Source: Pleodorina starrii (lineage: Eukaryota; Chlorophyta; Chlorophyceae; Chlamydomonadales; Volvocaceae). From it: DNA of 64,000 bases. Positions 10,745-23,000 of this stretch are shown in pieces; position 1 is the stretch's first letter, and each line of letters starts with the position of its first letter. The notes under the pieces are model-generated. The model searched no databases. It was not told the DNA's origin and worked only from the letters and a program-made list of their open reading frames with translations. Where the stretch lies: NCBI GenBank assembly GCA_030267565.1, contig BRXU01000004.1, positions 7,766,001 to 7,830,000 of the forward strand. Direction: 5' to 3'. Made by a program: the position numbers and the translations under genes.

Positions 10745-13700
10745 TGATTGGTACGGCAGCAGAGTACGGCAGTATGTACGGTAGCGCCCGGATGGTGTGG
10801 CGGAGGTTGCGCGCGCCGCCTACCAACACGCACGCGCGCGCATAGCCATACGGTACGACACCCCCCGTGAGGAGTGCTTCGATACCCCCCAGGGAGAGAG
10901 CGAGAGCGCGATAGAGCGCGAGTGAGAGAGAGTGCGTGTGTGTTTTTGTGTCGCGTGTGTGTGTATATTGAGAGGGGCTGCATCCGCTAGGCGCAGAAGG
11001 CGGACCGCCGCCTCGGAACGTGACGAGACACCAGAGAGTTGTTTTTTTACCAGGCCGTGTTTCGCAGGCGTACGACATCAGGAAGGTGTCAGGAAGGTGG
11101 TGTCCTCCTCAGAACTCTTGTTCAGATAGCTCAGATAGCTCCTCCCGGTCCCGTGTTCGCTACATGACCCAGATTGGTTGTTGTTGTTGTTGTTTTTCGA
11201 AACTGGAGACCCCATTTGTTCATTTGCTTATCATTTGTGACCCATGCAATGGCGACTCGCAATGTGTCCCTTTTCACTGTATGCGGGCAGCAGCTGGAGA
11301 GAGGGGGAGGGCGATGGAGTGGAAATAGAAGTGACAAGAACGGGGTCCGGATGTCGTGAAATTCGACCCGGGGTCCGGGGTGGGTGGGTGAGAGGGTGGG
11401 AAAGATGTATGGCGGGCGGGGGAAGGGGGGCGGGGGCGCAAGAAGGTCAGACACGGTAGCGGTTGCCGAATCAGGCGGTTGCGGTGTGGTGGGTGCGGTT
11501 GCGGGTAACTCTTCAGTGTGTGGGTGTGTGTGTGTGTGTCGGGCAAATGCAGATCGGGTAGGTAGCGTCTAGCGTGGGGTGGGGTGGTCCCGGTGGTCCA
11601 CTTTGTGACCCTTAAGAACGGTGGGGTCTTGCAGGCGTGTTGACCGCTGTACGAATGCAGAGTTGTACGGATGCAGGCGGGGGCGGGTGTTACGCGTTGC
11701 TGATGCGATGTGATGCAGATGGGATGCCAATGGGAGGTAGGGCTGCAGAGCAACTGAGAGCCTCAACGTCGGTGCCGGTTTCGGCAGTGGGCGGCGAACG
11801 GGCTACCCTACAATTTCGGCAACGGCCGTATCGATACCTTCCCAAGGAGGCGGAGGCGGAGGGGAGGGGGAGCTACCTGTTAGAGCGATCCAGGCGACCA
11901 GGCAGGCAGAACAACAGTTACATGGTCCAAGGGGGGAGGGGTCGTGGGCCTTAGATCGTCTCGTTTCGCGCCATCGTCAATACCTGGTGGTTGCGTTATC
12001 CGAGTAGTACTGGTAGACCGTAGTAGCTGTCTTCCGGTTGGTGCATGTACACACACAGACGTGTGTGTGACTGTTGTGTGAGGCAGCAAGCAAGCAAAGG
12101 TTAATTCCATCCCCTTTCGCCGTGGTGATGATTATTGGGCTATGGGTGGACAGGAGGTTGGTGGGCTGGAGGTGTGTGTGTCGGAGCCGGGGCTGTTGGT
12201 CGAGGTCGAGGCCCCACCCTGCATGCAGGTTGGGTTGGGTGTCTGTCCATTGCGTGTACGTGTGTGTATATCGGTTGTCCGTTGTTGACGCATTGCCGCC
12301 ACTCAGGAACGTTTACGGAACCTGGGCCAGGGCTCCTCCCTCTCATCGGGTTCCAAGAGAGGAGAGGAGAGGAGAGGAGAGGAGAGGCGGCCTGAGGGGG
12401 CTTTTTAATGAGGCCACTCGGTCGGGGGGGGGTCGTCGGCAGCAGGCAGCAGGCGGGCAGCAGCGAGCCGCCGCCGCCGCTGAGCGCGAGCGTGTGTGCG
12501 GCTGTGTGTGTGTATTTGTTGGTGAGGAAATGACTGACCCCCGCCGCACTGCACTGCACTGCACCTCGTGAGGACGCAGCGCGCATTCGGGGTCGCGCAT
12601 TGGCCGCCACCCGTGTACTCTCGAAGAGGACGTGTGATCTGACCCGACCCGACCTGATCTGACCCAGATGCCGCTGTTGTTGTTTGGCTACGGCATGTAC
12701 TGCTGCCGGTACCGCAGTCAACAGCGCCCAGTGACCAGCGTTGACTTTCGATTTTGCACCCGGGCGTGCGGGTGGGGCGGGGGGTGTGCGGGTGGGACGT
12801 CGCGGCCGCAAACGGTCCCACAGGTGGGGGCGCGGGAGGGAGAGAGAGAGGAAAGACAGCGAATGGGAGGGGCTCGATTCCCTTGCGACGAAATGGGCCG
12901 AGAAATGTACGGACGCAGCCCACAGCCCCCGCGTCCTCCCTGGAGAGGGACCGGTGATGAGTGGCGCGACTGCCTTTCTTTGTGAAGACTTGAGGAGACT
13001 TTATTGTGCGGCGCGAATAGCCCCGAACCGACCTCAGTGACATACCTCACTTTTGGGCCAAGGGCTGGACAAGCTATTTACTGAAGCCGCAACCACCATC
13101 CCCTTTATTGTCGCATGGACCCAAAAAAGTACCCCTGCCGGCAGTGCCGACACATGGTTGCCGGTGGGGCGTGCGGGTGGAGGTGGGGGGTAGAGAGCGG
13201 AATCCACCAATCTCTCTGCGGGCGGCAGCTCGCACGTCGTCGGATGGTCTCTCCTCCCAACGCGGGTGTCGGGCTGTCGGCCGTCGTGTCGCATCGACTG
13301 AGCCGTGCACAATCAGCGCGAGGCCAGAGGCTGCCCGACACGTGTCTCGCCGCTAAGTGTCTCGTCTCGCCCCATCTGGTCCCGAGCCTCGCTGTACCCG
13401 GGAGTACTGCAGCTCTCGGGAGTGCTGTGTGTCCCCTATGAAGAAGAAGAAGAGGGGTGTGGGAAGACCTCTTCCGATCTGTCATTCAAGATCCCATCCA
13501 TGCGGTATCGAGGCGCCCTTTCGGTGGGTGCCGTTGTTGAGGGACCCAGCCCGTCCACGGGGGGGGGGCAGGTGGGCGTAGGATGCTGCTGCTGTTTTTT
13601 GATTCAAAAGATGTCGCACTTGTGCTGCTGCTGCTGTAAATGGAAATGGAAATCTGTCGTCTCGCAGCGGATGATGTGTCCGCAGCGGGTATGAGGGATA

Positions 13701-14904
13701 CGGCATACGGGAAGATGCAGCGCCCCCCCTTCCCCTTCCCCCCCCCCGATCTCCCGGATCCGGGGTCGGTCGGCCAACAGTCCCACCTCGGAGGGAGCCA
13801 GAACGCCGTTGCAAGGCGAGGGGCGTCACGAGGCGGCTGACTGACTGGGCAGTGGGCACGTACGCACGGGGTGGTGATCAATTAGCGCAGCGCCCACCTC
13901 ACTGGATCTGAATGTCAAATTGGATCCGGATCTGGAACTGGACCACCGGGTGGCATCATCGACCACAGCCTCGAGGCGCTCTGCTTGGGGGTTTGACGAA
14001 TCGGGCGAACGCAGGAAGGATGGGACTGCCTGGCGGTCTGGCCTGAGAGGTCGGGACATGGGCACATGGCGGCTTCGGGCATGGCGCCGTCGGAGCCGTG
14101 GAGGGTGGCCAAATCTCAACCTGGAGAGCCCCGCTCGCTCCCTCCCTCGAGTGTGTGTGTATGTGTGTGTGTTGCCCAAGCGGGTGTGTTCTTCGAGGAT
14201 CGGCGGCAAGGTCGGGTGCGCGGCCGGCGGGTTATGCCTGCTTGAGGATGCCGTACTCTTGGGGCTGCTCGTCCAGGACGGCGATCCGCCGTGTCCTCTT
14301 GCGGGCGCGTGCTTTGCCCCCCCCTTCCCTTCCCCCCCCACTGCACCCCCACACGTGCATCCTCACAGGACGCCGTACTCCGCCAGTACGGCAACATGTC
14401 CAGCAGGGTCAGGCAGGGCATCCGCGCTGACCGGACTGTCCCTTCCGCGACGAGACGCGGCGCGTGTAACCCCCAAAAACCTTAAAACCCCTAAAACCTT
14501 AAAACCCAAAAACCCGTAAACCCAAAAACCTTAAGGCTGACGCATGTTGGGAGCCCGGGTGTGTCTCCCCGCCCATCACCGCGATTGGGCCATCCCGCCG
14601 CCTCCCCGGCAGCACCTCACCCATCGACTCACCTCAACCCGGCATCAACTCAAAGCACGTGAGCCGCCATCCAACCAACCGCCCAACCAACTGAGATGCA
14701 GCCCGACCTTGCTCCCCCCGCTCCTGCACCCTTCCGCCGCCCCCCACGTCGCCTCCTTTCCACCTCCGCGGCTTCATCTCTCTTACCTCAACCTGTACCT
14801 CCCTCAACTCAACTCAGTCCCCACACGTAAACACAAGCGGCTCTCAGCCCCCTCCCTCTCCCCCTCCTCTCACAATAAGCAACAGGCCACAAGCCGGTCG
14901 CAGT
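10745..14904. other. Gap between convergent genes, no gene recognised
   Basis: This 4.2 kb lies between the 3' ends of two convergent genes. It is low-complexity (GT tracts, G-rich runs, GAGAG tract near 12355-12385). Possible poly(A) signals are TGTAA at 13634 and 14465 for the plus strand and TTACA at about 11918 for the minus strand. Degenerate telomere-like CCCTAAAA/CCTTAAAA units occur at about 14465-14535. The open frames here look like composition artefacts. Confidence 0.5.
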
Positions 14905-17900
14905 TCACGGCGCCGTCGGTGTGGCCACCGCCGCCTCCGCCCCCTCCGCCCCCGCCAGCGGCACCTGCAGCATCCCCAGCGTCTTCAGCAGGAACGCGTA
15001 CTCGAACGCAACCTGATATGAGGAAGGAGAGAGGGGAGGGAGCGGAGGGAAGGCGGAAAGGGAGGGGCACAAGGGAGGCAGCCGATGAGCCAACTCAGGG
15101 GGGGAGGGGTTGTTGTGTACTACAGGGAACGATTTGTAGTCTGCAGCTGCCCGCTACACCCTAAGTCCCCACGTCCCTCCGCGCTCCGCACTTCAACACT
15201 CCATTTGCCAGCTGAACCCACCCACCCACCCACCCACCCACCCACCCAATTGGGGGGTAATCAGTCTATCCGTGTAGTGTGCATCTCGTCTCTGCACGGG
15301 AGGGCACTACACGGTGCAGCCTCGGCCCCACCCCCCCACCCACCCCACCCCACCCCACCCCACCCCACCCCGCCCCACCCCGCCCCATCCCGCCCCACCC
15401 CGCCCCACCCCACCCCACCCCGCCCCGCCCCACCCCGCCCCACCCCGCCCCACCCCGCCCCACCCCAACCCGCCCCACCCCACCCCGCCCCACCCCAACC
15501 CACCCCACCCCACCCCAACCCGCCCCCCGGGCACCCCTCTCAGCAGCTCTCCCAACCCCCTTGGAGACACTCCCCCGCCAACACTCCCCCAAACACCACC
15601 ATCACCACCCGCCCCGATGTCGCCTCCGTTCACCTCCGTTCACCTCCGTTCGCCTCCGTTCCATCGCTGGTTCTCATTTACCCCATTCATCCCCCCCACA
15701 CACTCATACACACAAACCTCTCCCCCTTCCCTCCTTCCCCCTTCCCCCCCTTCACCCCTCCCTCCCCCCCCACCTCCTTGAGCCTCTCGAAGCGGCCCGT
15801 TACGCTGAAGTGTCCGGCGCCCATCTCCGTCTTGAGCAGCAGCAGCCGTGAGTCCGTCTTGTGTTCACGTAGCTTGGCCACAAACTTGGCGGGCTCCCAG
15901 TAGCCCACCTGGAGGGTGGGTGGAAGGGAGGGGTGGGCGGGGTGTGTGGGTGGGTTTGTTGGGTTGGTTAGGTTGGTTAGGTTGGTTAGTTGGTTGGGTT
16001 GGTTGGGTTGGGGTGTGAGTGTGTGTGTGTGGGTGGGTGGGGTGTTTGGGTGGGTGTTTGGGTGGGTGGCTGCTTGGTTGGGTGGGTGGATGGCTGGTTG
16101 GTTGGGTGGTTGGGTGGGTGGTTGGGTGGTTGAGCGGGTGGGATGTGTGGGTGGTTGGGTGGGTGAAGTAGGCAGCCCTGTGGGAGCGCTGAGAGGTTCA
16201 TATGGGAATGCAAACGGGGCTGGGTGGGGTGGGGACGTGGGGCGGGCTGCAGCGAGGGAGGGACAGGGGAGCGAGGCAAGGATGCAGGAGAGGCGGTAAG
16301 GGGGACAAGACGGGATCCTCCGCGACACGGACCCAACCACCCACCCCACACAAATAACACCGGTCGACCGACCGACCGACCGACCGATCAGCACACGGCA
16401 ATCGCGGCAATCACGGCAATGGGGGAGGGGAGGCCTCAAACCCGACAAGGTGGCCCACTGACCCGTGGGTCATGCAGTCCGGCGATGGCCAGCACGTGCG
16501 GGTAGTCCTGCGCCTTGACGTTATCCACGGGGGAGTAGCTCATCATGTAAGAATACACCTGCGGGTCTGAGTGGGGGGGAGGGGGCGAGTGGGTTGGGTT
16601 GGGTTGGGTGGGTGGGGAGTGGGTGGGTGAGTAGGGGAGCAGAGTGAGGCGGCGCGGACGGTCGTTGGCGGCCCTGAACCACCACCCGACCACCCAATGG
16701 AAGCTGGGAGGAGTCCACTGGAAGGGCATATCTCGATGTTGCGATGTTGTGAAGCAACTGAAGGAACTGGGAACTTAGTACCAGTTGGGGCGCTCGTGTT
16801 GGGGCGCACACACACAGCCCCACAGCGGGAGAGCGGCCACCGGACTCAGAGGAGTGGAGTGGAGTGGAGTGGAGTGGAGTGGAGTGGAGTGGAGTGGAGT
16901 GGAGTGGAGTGGAGTGGAGTGGAGTGGAGTGGAGTGGAGTGGAGTGGAGTGGAGTGGAGTGGAGTGGAGTGGAAGGCGAGTGGAGTGGAGTGGAGTGGAG
17001 TGGAGTGGAGTGGAGTGGAGTGGAGTGGAGTGGAGTGGAGTGGAGTGGAGTGGAGTGGAGTGGAGTGGAGTGGAGTGGAGTGGAGTGGAGTGGAGTGGAG
17101 TGGAGTGGAGCAGAGCAGGGCGGAGTGGACAGGTCCCGAGGTACTGAGGTCTTTCCATGTGGGCGACCCTCGCACCCCCTCCCCCACTTTCCCCCGCTGC
17201 TGCTGCTGCTGCTTCCCCCACCCCTACCCCTATATTTCAACCCTAAAACCCTAAAAACCCCCCTACCTGCCAGCGGGTCGCCCCACTCCTCCCGCTCAAT
17301 GATGGTGAGGGGGATGGTCTCGTCCAACATGGTCGTAAGGCAGTCCACGAAACCCACACCTGTGTGGGGGAGGGGGGGGAAGGGGGAGGAGACCCCGGGG
17401 AGGGTGTGTGGAAGGACTTGTGAGGCGCAACGGAGGGTCGAATGGGAGGCGACTGGAGAAGCGCCACCAGCGCCCCATCCACTTGGCCCAGTCACTGTGT
17501 CAACCCTGTCATGTCAAATTACGGCACAATACGACATCGTACGGCACAAGCACACAGGGTCATGCACACACTCACACACGCACACGCACGCGTGTATGAT
17601 ACCGTGGCAAGGTGCCGGTACCGGTGCCGGCAAGGTGGTGGTTGTGGTGGTGGTGGTGGTTGTGGCGGTGGTGGTGATGGTGGTTGGTGGTTGATGGGTT
17701 GCTCACCGATGATGGCCGCATGGAAGAGGTCGGGTCGCATGTTGAGCACCGCCCCCATCAGCATGCCGCCCGCGGACCGGCCCTCGATGCACAGCCGCTC
17801 CGGAACCACCAGCCGCCGCTCCGAAACCAGGTGCTCGGCCGCAGCGATGAAGTCGGTGAAGGTGTTGACCTTCTTCTGCAGCTTGCCGTCCTCGTACCAG

Positions 17901-19871
17901 TAGCTGGGGTGCGTGTGTGCGTTTCGGGGGGGGGGGGTCAGGGAGTGATTCGGGGGGGGGGAAAGACGTGGAAGGGATGGGGAAGGTGGGGGAAACCCGG
18001 AATTCACACGTATGAGGGAGGCGGGTAGGGTCGTACAGCGGGGGCCAGGCAGGTCAGGCGACGCCTTTGGAACATCCGAAGTTCCGAACGAGGACGAAAA
18101 CATCCCAAATACGCGCCATTGCGAAAATCATCAAACTCACGCCCCCCCCGTGCCCACTCGCCCGGTTGTTTCACCCCCGCCCGCCCCCCCCCCCCCCGCG
18201 GGGTCAACATCACTCTCACCGGCCCATCTCGCCCCCTCCCCGAATGTGGGCGATCGCAAAGATGAAGCCGCGGTCCAGCAGCGACAGCCGAGAGCTGGAA
18301 AAGTACGGATCGTTGGAGATCTCGTACGACCCGTACCTGCAGCCAGTCGTACCGATCGACAGCGTCACGGCGGCACGAAACAAAACTAGGACAGGGCAGT
18401 CATCAACATGTGGGTTGGGGCGCGTGGCAGCGCATTTTCGGGATGCCGTATTGCTTCTGTACGGCATGTACGAACTAGGCGTGTGGCGGCGGGCAAAAGC
18501 CCCCGGCGAAGATGCGAGAAATGGGAACACGCAACCGCATCGCAACTGCAGCCGTTGCGGTGGTTTACGGTTGGTACGACGGATAGGTTTGGCTGCTTCG
18601 TTTGGCAAACTCCAACAACAGCAGAGGAGATTTCTTCGCTAAAGACGCAGAGGCCCAAGTTCCTCCGGTGCAGAGCAAAGTCGACGACGACCCCTGCTAT
18701 ACATTTCCGTACATTTCCGTACAATTCCGTACCCGTCCAGCATCAGCGGGTCTGATCCGTCCAGTTTGGCAACATCCTTCCGGTACACGAGACTGATGGG
18801 GACCTGAGGGGACGGGGGGGCCGGGGGAGGGAGAGGGGGGGAGGCGGAGGGGTGGCGGACATGTTCTTCTGGGGGGGTGGGGTGGAGGGATGGGCTTGGG
18901 TTTTAGGGTTTGTGCGGGTTGGAAGTTTGAAGGCATGCCGCCTAAGGGTCGGCCTAAGGGTGGGCCTATGGTTCGGCCTATGGTTGGGCCTATGGGTCGG
19001 TCTGTGGGTCGGTCTGTGGGTCGGTCTATGGGTCGGCCTATGGTTGGGCCTATGGGTCGGTCTATGGGTCGGCCTATGGGTCGGTATTTGGGTCGGTCTA
19101 TGGGTCGGCCTATGGGTCGGCCTATGGGTCGGTCTATGGGTCGGTCTGTGGGTGGGCCTATGGGTCGGCCTATGGGTCGGTCTATGGGTCGGCCTATGGG
19201 TCGGCCTATGGGTCGGTCTATGGGTCGGTCTGTGGGTCGGCCTCCCGCCAGGTTGGGTGCCGCCGCAACCTTAAAATGGGTCGGTGGGTTCGTGGGTCGG
19301 CAGCCCGGCGGGTCGGTGGTGGGTCGATGGGTCGGTAGGTCGGTGGGTCACATAACGTACTGCCACTGCCGCCAGCGGCCGACTGCTGCCAGAGGCCATC
19401 TCTCACCGCGTCCCATGGGCCGCATCTAGTCCCATGGGTCCCATTGGGTCCGACAGGTTGCATGTGCCCCATGGGTCACATTGGGTCGCATGGGTTGCAT
19501 GGGTGCCATTGAGCTCCCACACCGTACTACCACACCGCCGCCGCCCGCCAGAGCCCCAACCGGCCCGCCAGCCCGCCGGGCCCCCCCCTCCGCCCCAACA
19601 CCAGAAAAACGCTCCCCCGGGACCGCTCCCCTTCAACCCCATCAAAGCCGCAACCTTCTCAATCCCGTCAAAACCCTCAAAACCCTCAAAACCCCCTGCC
19701 CCCGCACCGCTCCTCACCTTGACTCCGTCGGGTGCTGTGGCCCACAGCCTCTCCGTCACGTAGCGCGACTGATCGAAACCGCCCAGCACCGGAGCCACCT
19801 TCTTCACGCAGCGCTTGCCTGGGCCGGTGGAGGGCGGAAGGAGCGGGCAGGCAGGCAGGCAGCATGCCAGT

Positions 19872-19940
<69 letters not shown>

Positions 19941-19975
19941 AGGCAGGCAGGGAGGCAGGCAGGGAGGCAGGCAGG

Positions 19976-20047
<72 letters not shown>

Positions 20048-23000
20048 CAAGATTCATAACTAGCGTGTGGGTGGGGAGCCTAGGGGCACTCCAGTTTGGG
20101 CCGCTGTCAGCGATGGGGTGCAATGTTGGAAGCGGGGGGCAACACCTACCCACCAATGCCTAACCAGCCCCGAAACCCACAAACCCAGCAACACGCAGAC
20201 TTCTTTCCCCCCCCTCATTACGCCTCTTCCCCGCCCCTCCCCCTCTTTCCCCCCCCCCCTCGGGGCCAGCGCTCACCCGTGCCCACGTGCAGGTCAATGA
20301 CTGTCGACGGCGTCGTGAGGCTGGTGTACGACATCCGTACGATGGGCGAATCGAAGTCGCCCGTCAGGTCTGTGGGAATGAGAGGGGGCGAGAGGGACCA
20401 GTCATTCAGTCAAGTCAAGGGACCAGATTCTCTCAGAAACTAACTCTCAGAAAGGGGGGGCGGGGTCTGCCCGGCGGCCCGGCGGCAGGCAGGTGAAGGA
20501 ACCCCCAACCAAACTCCCCAGATATTCAAATCGTTAACTGGCTGCCCCCAAAGCAGCCAAGCGCCACCGACCTCCACATTTTTGGACACAACCGACTCCT
20601 TCCCATCTCAGGGTTTCCTCCCCTGCCGTACCCGTACCCGTACCCGTACTCACATGCCCCGAGGCTGTACGCGGGCTCCTCGAACTTGATCTCCTCTCCG
20701 CCGCCCAACTGACCCGCGGGTCGGCCCAGCTTGTCCGGTAGCTCGTACACCCGCGCCCGCTGCAGCCCGCCGCTGCGCTCCGAAACCACCATGTACCGCT
20801 CCCCCACCGACACCCCCTCCAGCTTCACCTCCCGACTGTGGGGGATCAGCACCTGCTCGCGGGGCAGGAAAGAGGGCAGGTGGGGCAGGAAAGGGGGCAG
20901 GTGGGGCAGGAAAGGGGACAAAAAAGGGGGCAGGAAAGGGGGCAGGAGGGTCAGGAGTCATAAGAGCAGGGGCAGAGTAGGGGGACCAGCAAACAGACGC
21001 AAGAGGGCAAAAGAGCAGGGGCAGGAAAAGGGGGCCGACACATGAGCACGGGCAGGAGCACGCGCCTCTGCCCCCACCTCAGCCCCCACCTCAGCCCCCA
21101 CCTCAGCCCCCACCTCAGCCCCAGCCCATGCAGCCCCCCCCCCCACAGGCACATACCCCAACCCCCCCCCCCACCTGCGCCTCCGCCGGGTTGTCCATCG
21201 GCGCCACCAGCAGCTCACTGTTGGGTCGGGACTTGTCGCGCAGGGTCATGTACAGCCACTCGCCACGGTCAGTGACGCTGTACTCCGTATCCTGTACGGC
21301 AATACGGCAGTGTTACGGCGCGAATACGACACGGTGTGTGATACCGTGAGCAGTTCGGCAACACCGCACGACCGGGGGGTTGGAGGCGAGGGGAAGGGTT
21401 GGGGCTTGGGGGGCCGGCAGGCCGGCAGAACATCCCTTTGCCTCCCTTCTCCCCTTCCCTCCCCTCCCCTTCCCTCCCCCCCCAGAGGCCACCGTCAGTC
21501 TCCCAAACCCACAGCGCCCAGAGCTCGGACCGGCCCACTTGAACCCCCTCGTGCCACCGCGCCCCTCCTCCCCCGGACAAACACCCCTACCCCCACCCCC
21601 CAACCCCATCCCCACCCTGGCAAGCATCCCACTCCCACCCCCGCGCACCCCCCTCCTACCCCCCCTCCCCCTCCCCCACCCCCCCACCTGCACGCGGGGC
21701 AGCACCAGCCGGAACTCGCTCTCCGGCTGATCGGCCAGGATGTAGCGACTCTCACTGGTAACCGCGGAGCCTGCGAGGGAGGGGGGGAGGGGGGCAAGAG
21801 GGGGAGGGGATGCGTACGTGTGTGCATGTGTGTGGGGTGGGGGGGTGGGGGGGTGCGTGTGTGTAGGGGGGGCGTGTGTATGTGTGTAGCGGGGGAGGGG
21901 GAGGAGGTTGCGCGGATATCCCCTGTGGTGGTGATGGTGGTGTTGGTGGTGAGTCTGACCCAACACATGCCCCCCCCACCCCCCCGGGCCCGATCCCCCG
22001 GGCCCCATCACTCCCCATCACCCCCCTTTCCCCCCCCCCTCCCCCGGCCCCACCCGACGAGATGTACATCACCCTCTCCGAGCGGCTCTTGTGGAGGTGC
22101 ACGTAGAAGGCCTCATCCTTTTCCTCGTACACGACCACGTCCTGAGTACGACATGAGTACGACATGGGTACGACATGGGGGGGGTGGAGGTGGAGGGGCC
22201 GGCAGGTGAGGCGGGGAGGAGAGCGGCGGAGGGGCAGTTCGGGGGTGGGGAACGACCACGCGGTGTGGTGCGGTACGGCGCGTTTGGACGAGCTTGACCT
22301 GCTGCAGTACGGCACATCGACAATTGTGCAGTATGGCACATCGACAATGCACTACGGCACATTGACCTGCTGCAGTACGGCACATCGACAAATTGTGTCG
22401 CTTTGTACTTCAAACACAGCCATTTGGAGTGGGGTTGAGCCCCGACCGGCCCACTCGCCGCCACTCCCCCCCACCCCAAAGGCCATCATCCTACCTGCCC
22501 CGAGGGACCGCCGATCCGGTGCCGCAGCACCTGAACACATCACAACACATTGCAACACAACACCACACGACGAGACAAAGTGACAACACAACACAACACA
22601 ACACGAGGCAAAGTACGACAGATCAGTGATAAGTGCATAACATGTGTAAAGATCGGGGGAGGCAGCAACGGCAGCAACCGGTAGGATAAGAACGGGGGCG
22701 GCCTTGGAGGACATCAGCAGGGCAGCACCGGAAGCAGCAGTGGTGGGCTGGTGGCAGTAGTAGTAGTGTGCACTGTCTGTCCATCTGTCTGTCTGCCTGT
22801 CTGCCTGCCTGCCTGTCTGTCGTACCCAAGTCGTACCTTGTACGGGCGATCCAGGTGGTCCTTGACTACGTAGAAGAGGGTGGCGCTGTCAGCGGCCCAC
22901 TCAAAGTCGCCGCTCATTCCGGTGATGGGCTGCATCAGCTCTGAACCGTTGGACAGGTCCTGAGAGAGGAGGGAAGGGAGGGGGGTGGGGGGATCCGGGG

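Noticed and set aside
11130..13700. Several 100-270-codon frames between the convergent genes
   Set aside because: Rich in Arg/Gly/Pro/His with no domain, and many overlap on both strands.
16846..17254. HSTPL- and GVEWS-repeat proteins
   Set aside because: Pure translation of the GGAGT pentamer array in an intron.
19403..20063. CLPA- and RQAG-repeat proteins
   Set aside because: Translation of the GGCA array in an oligopeptidase intron.
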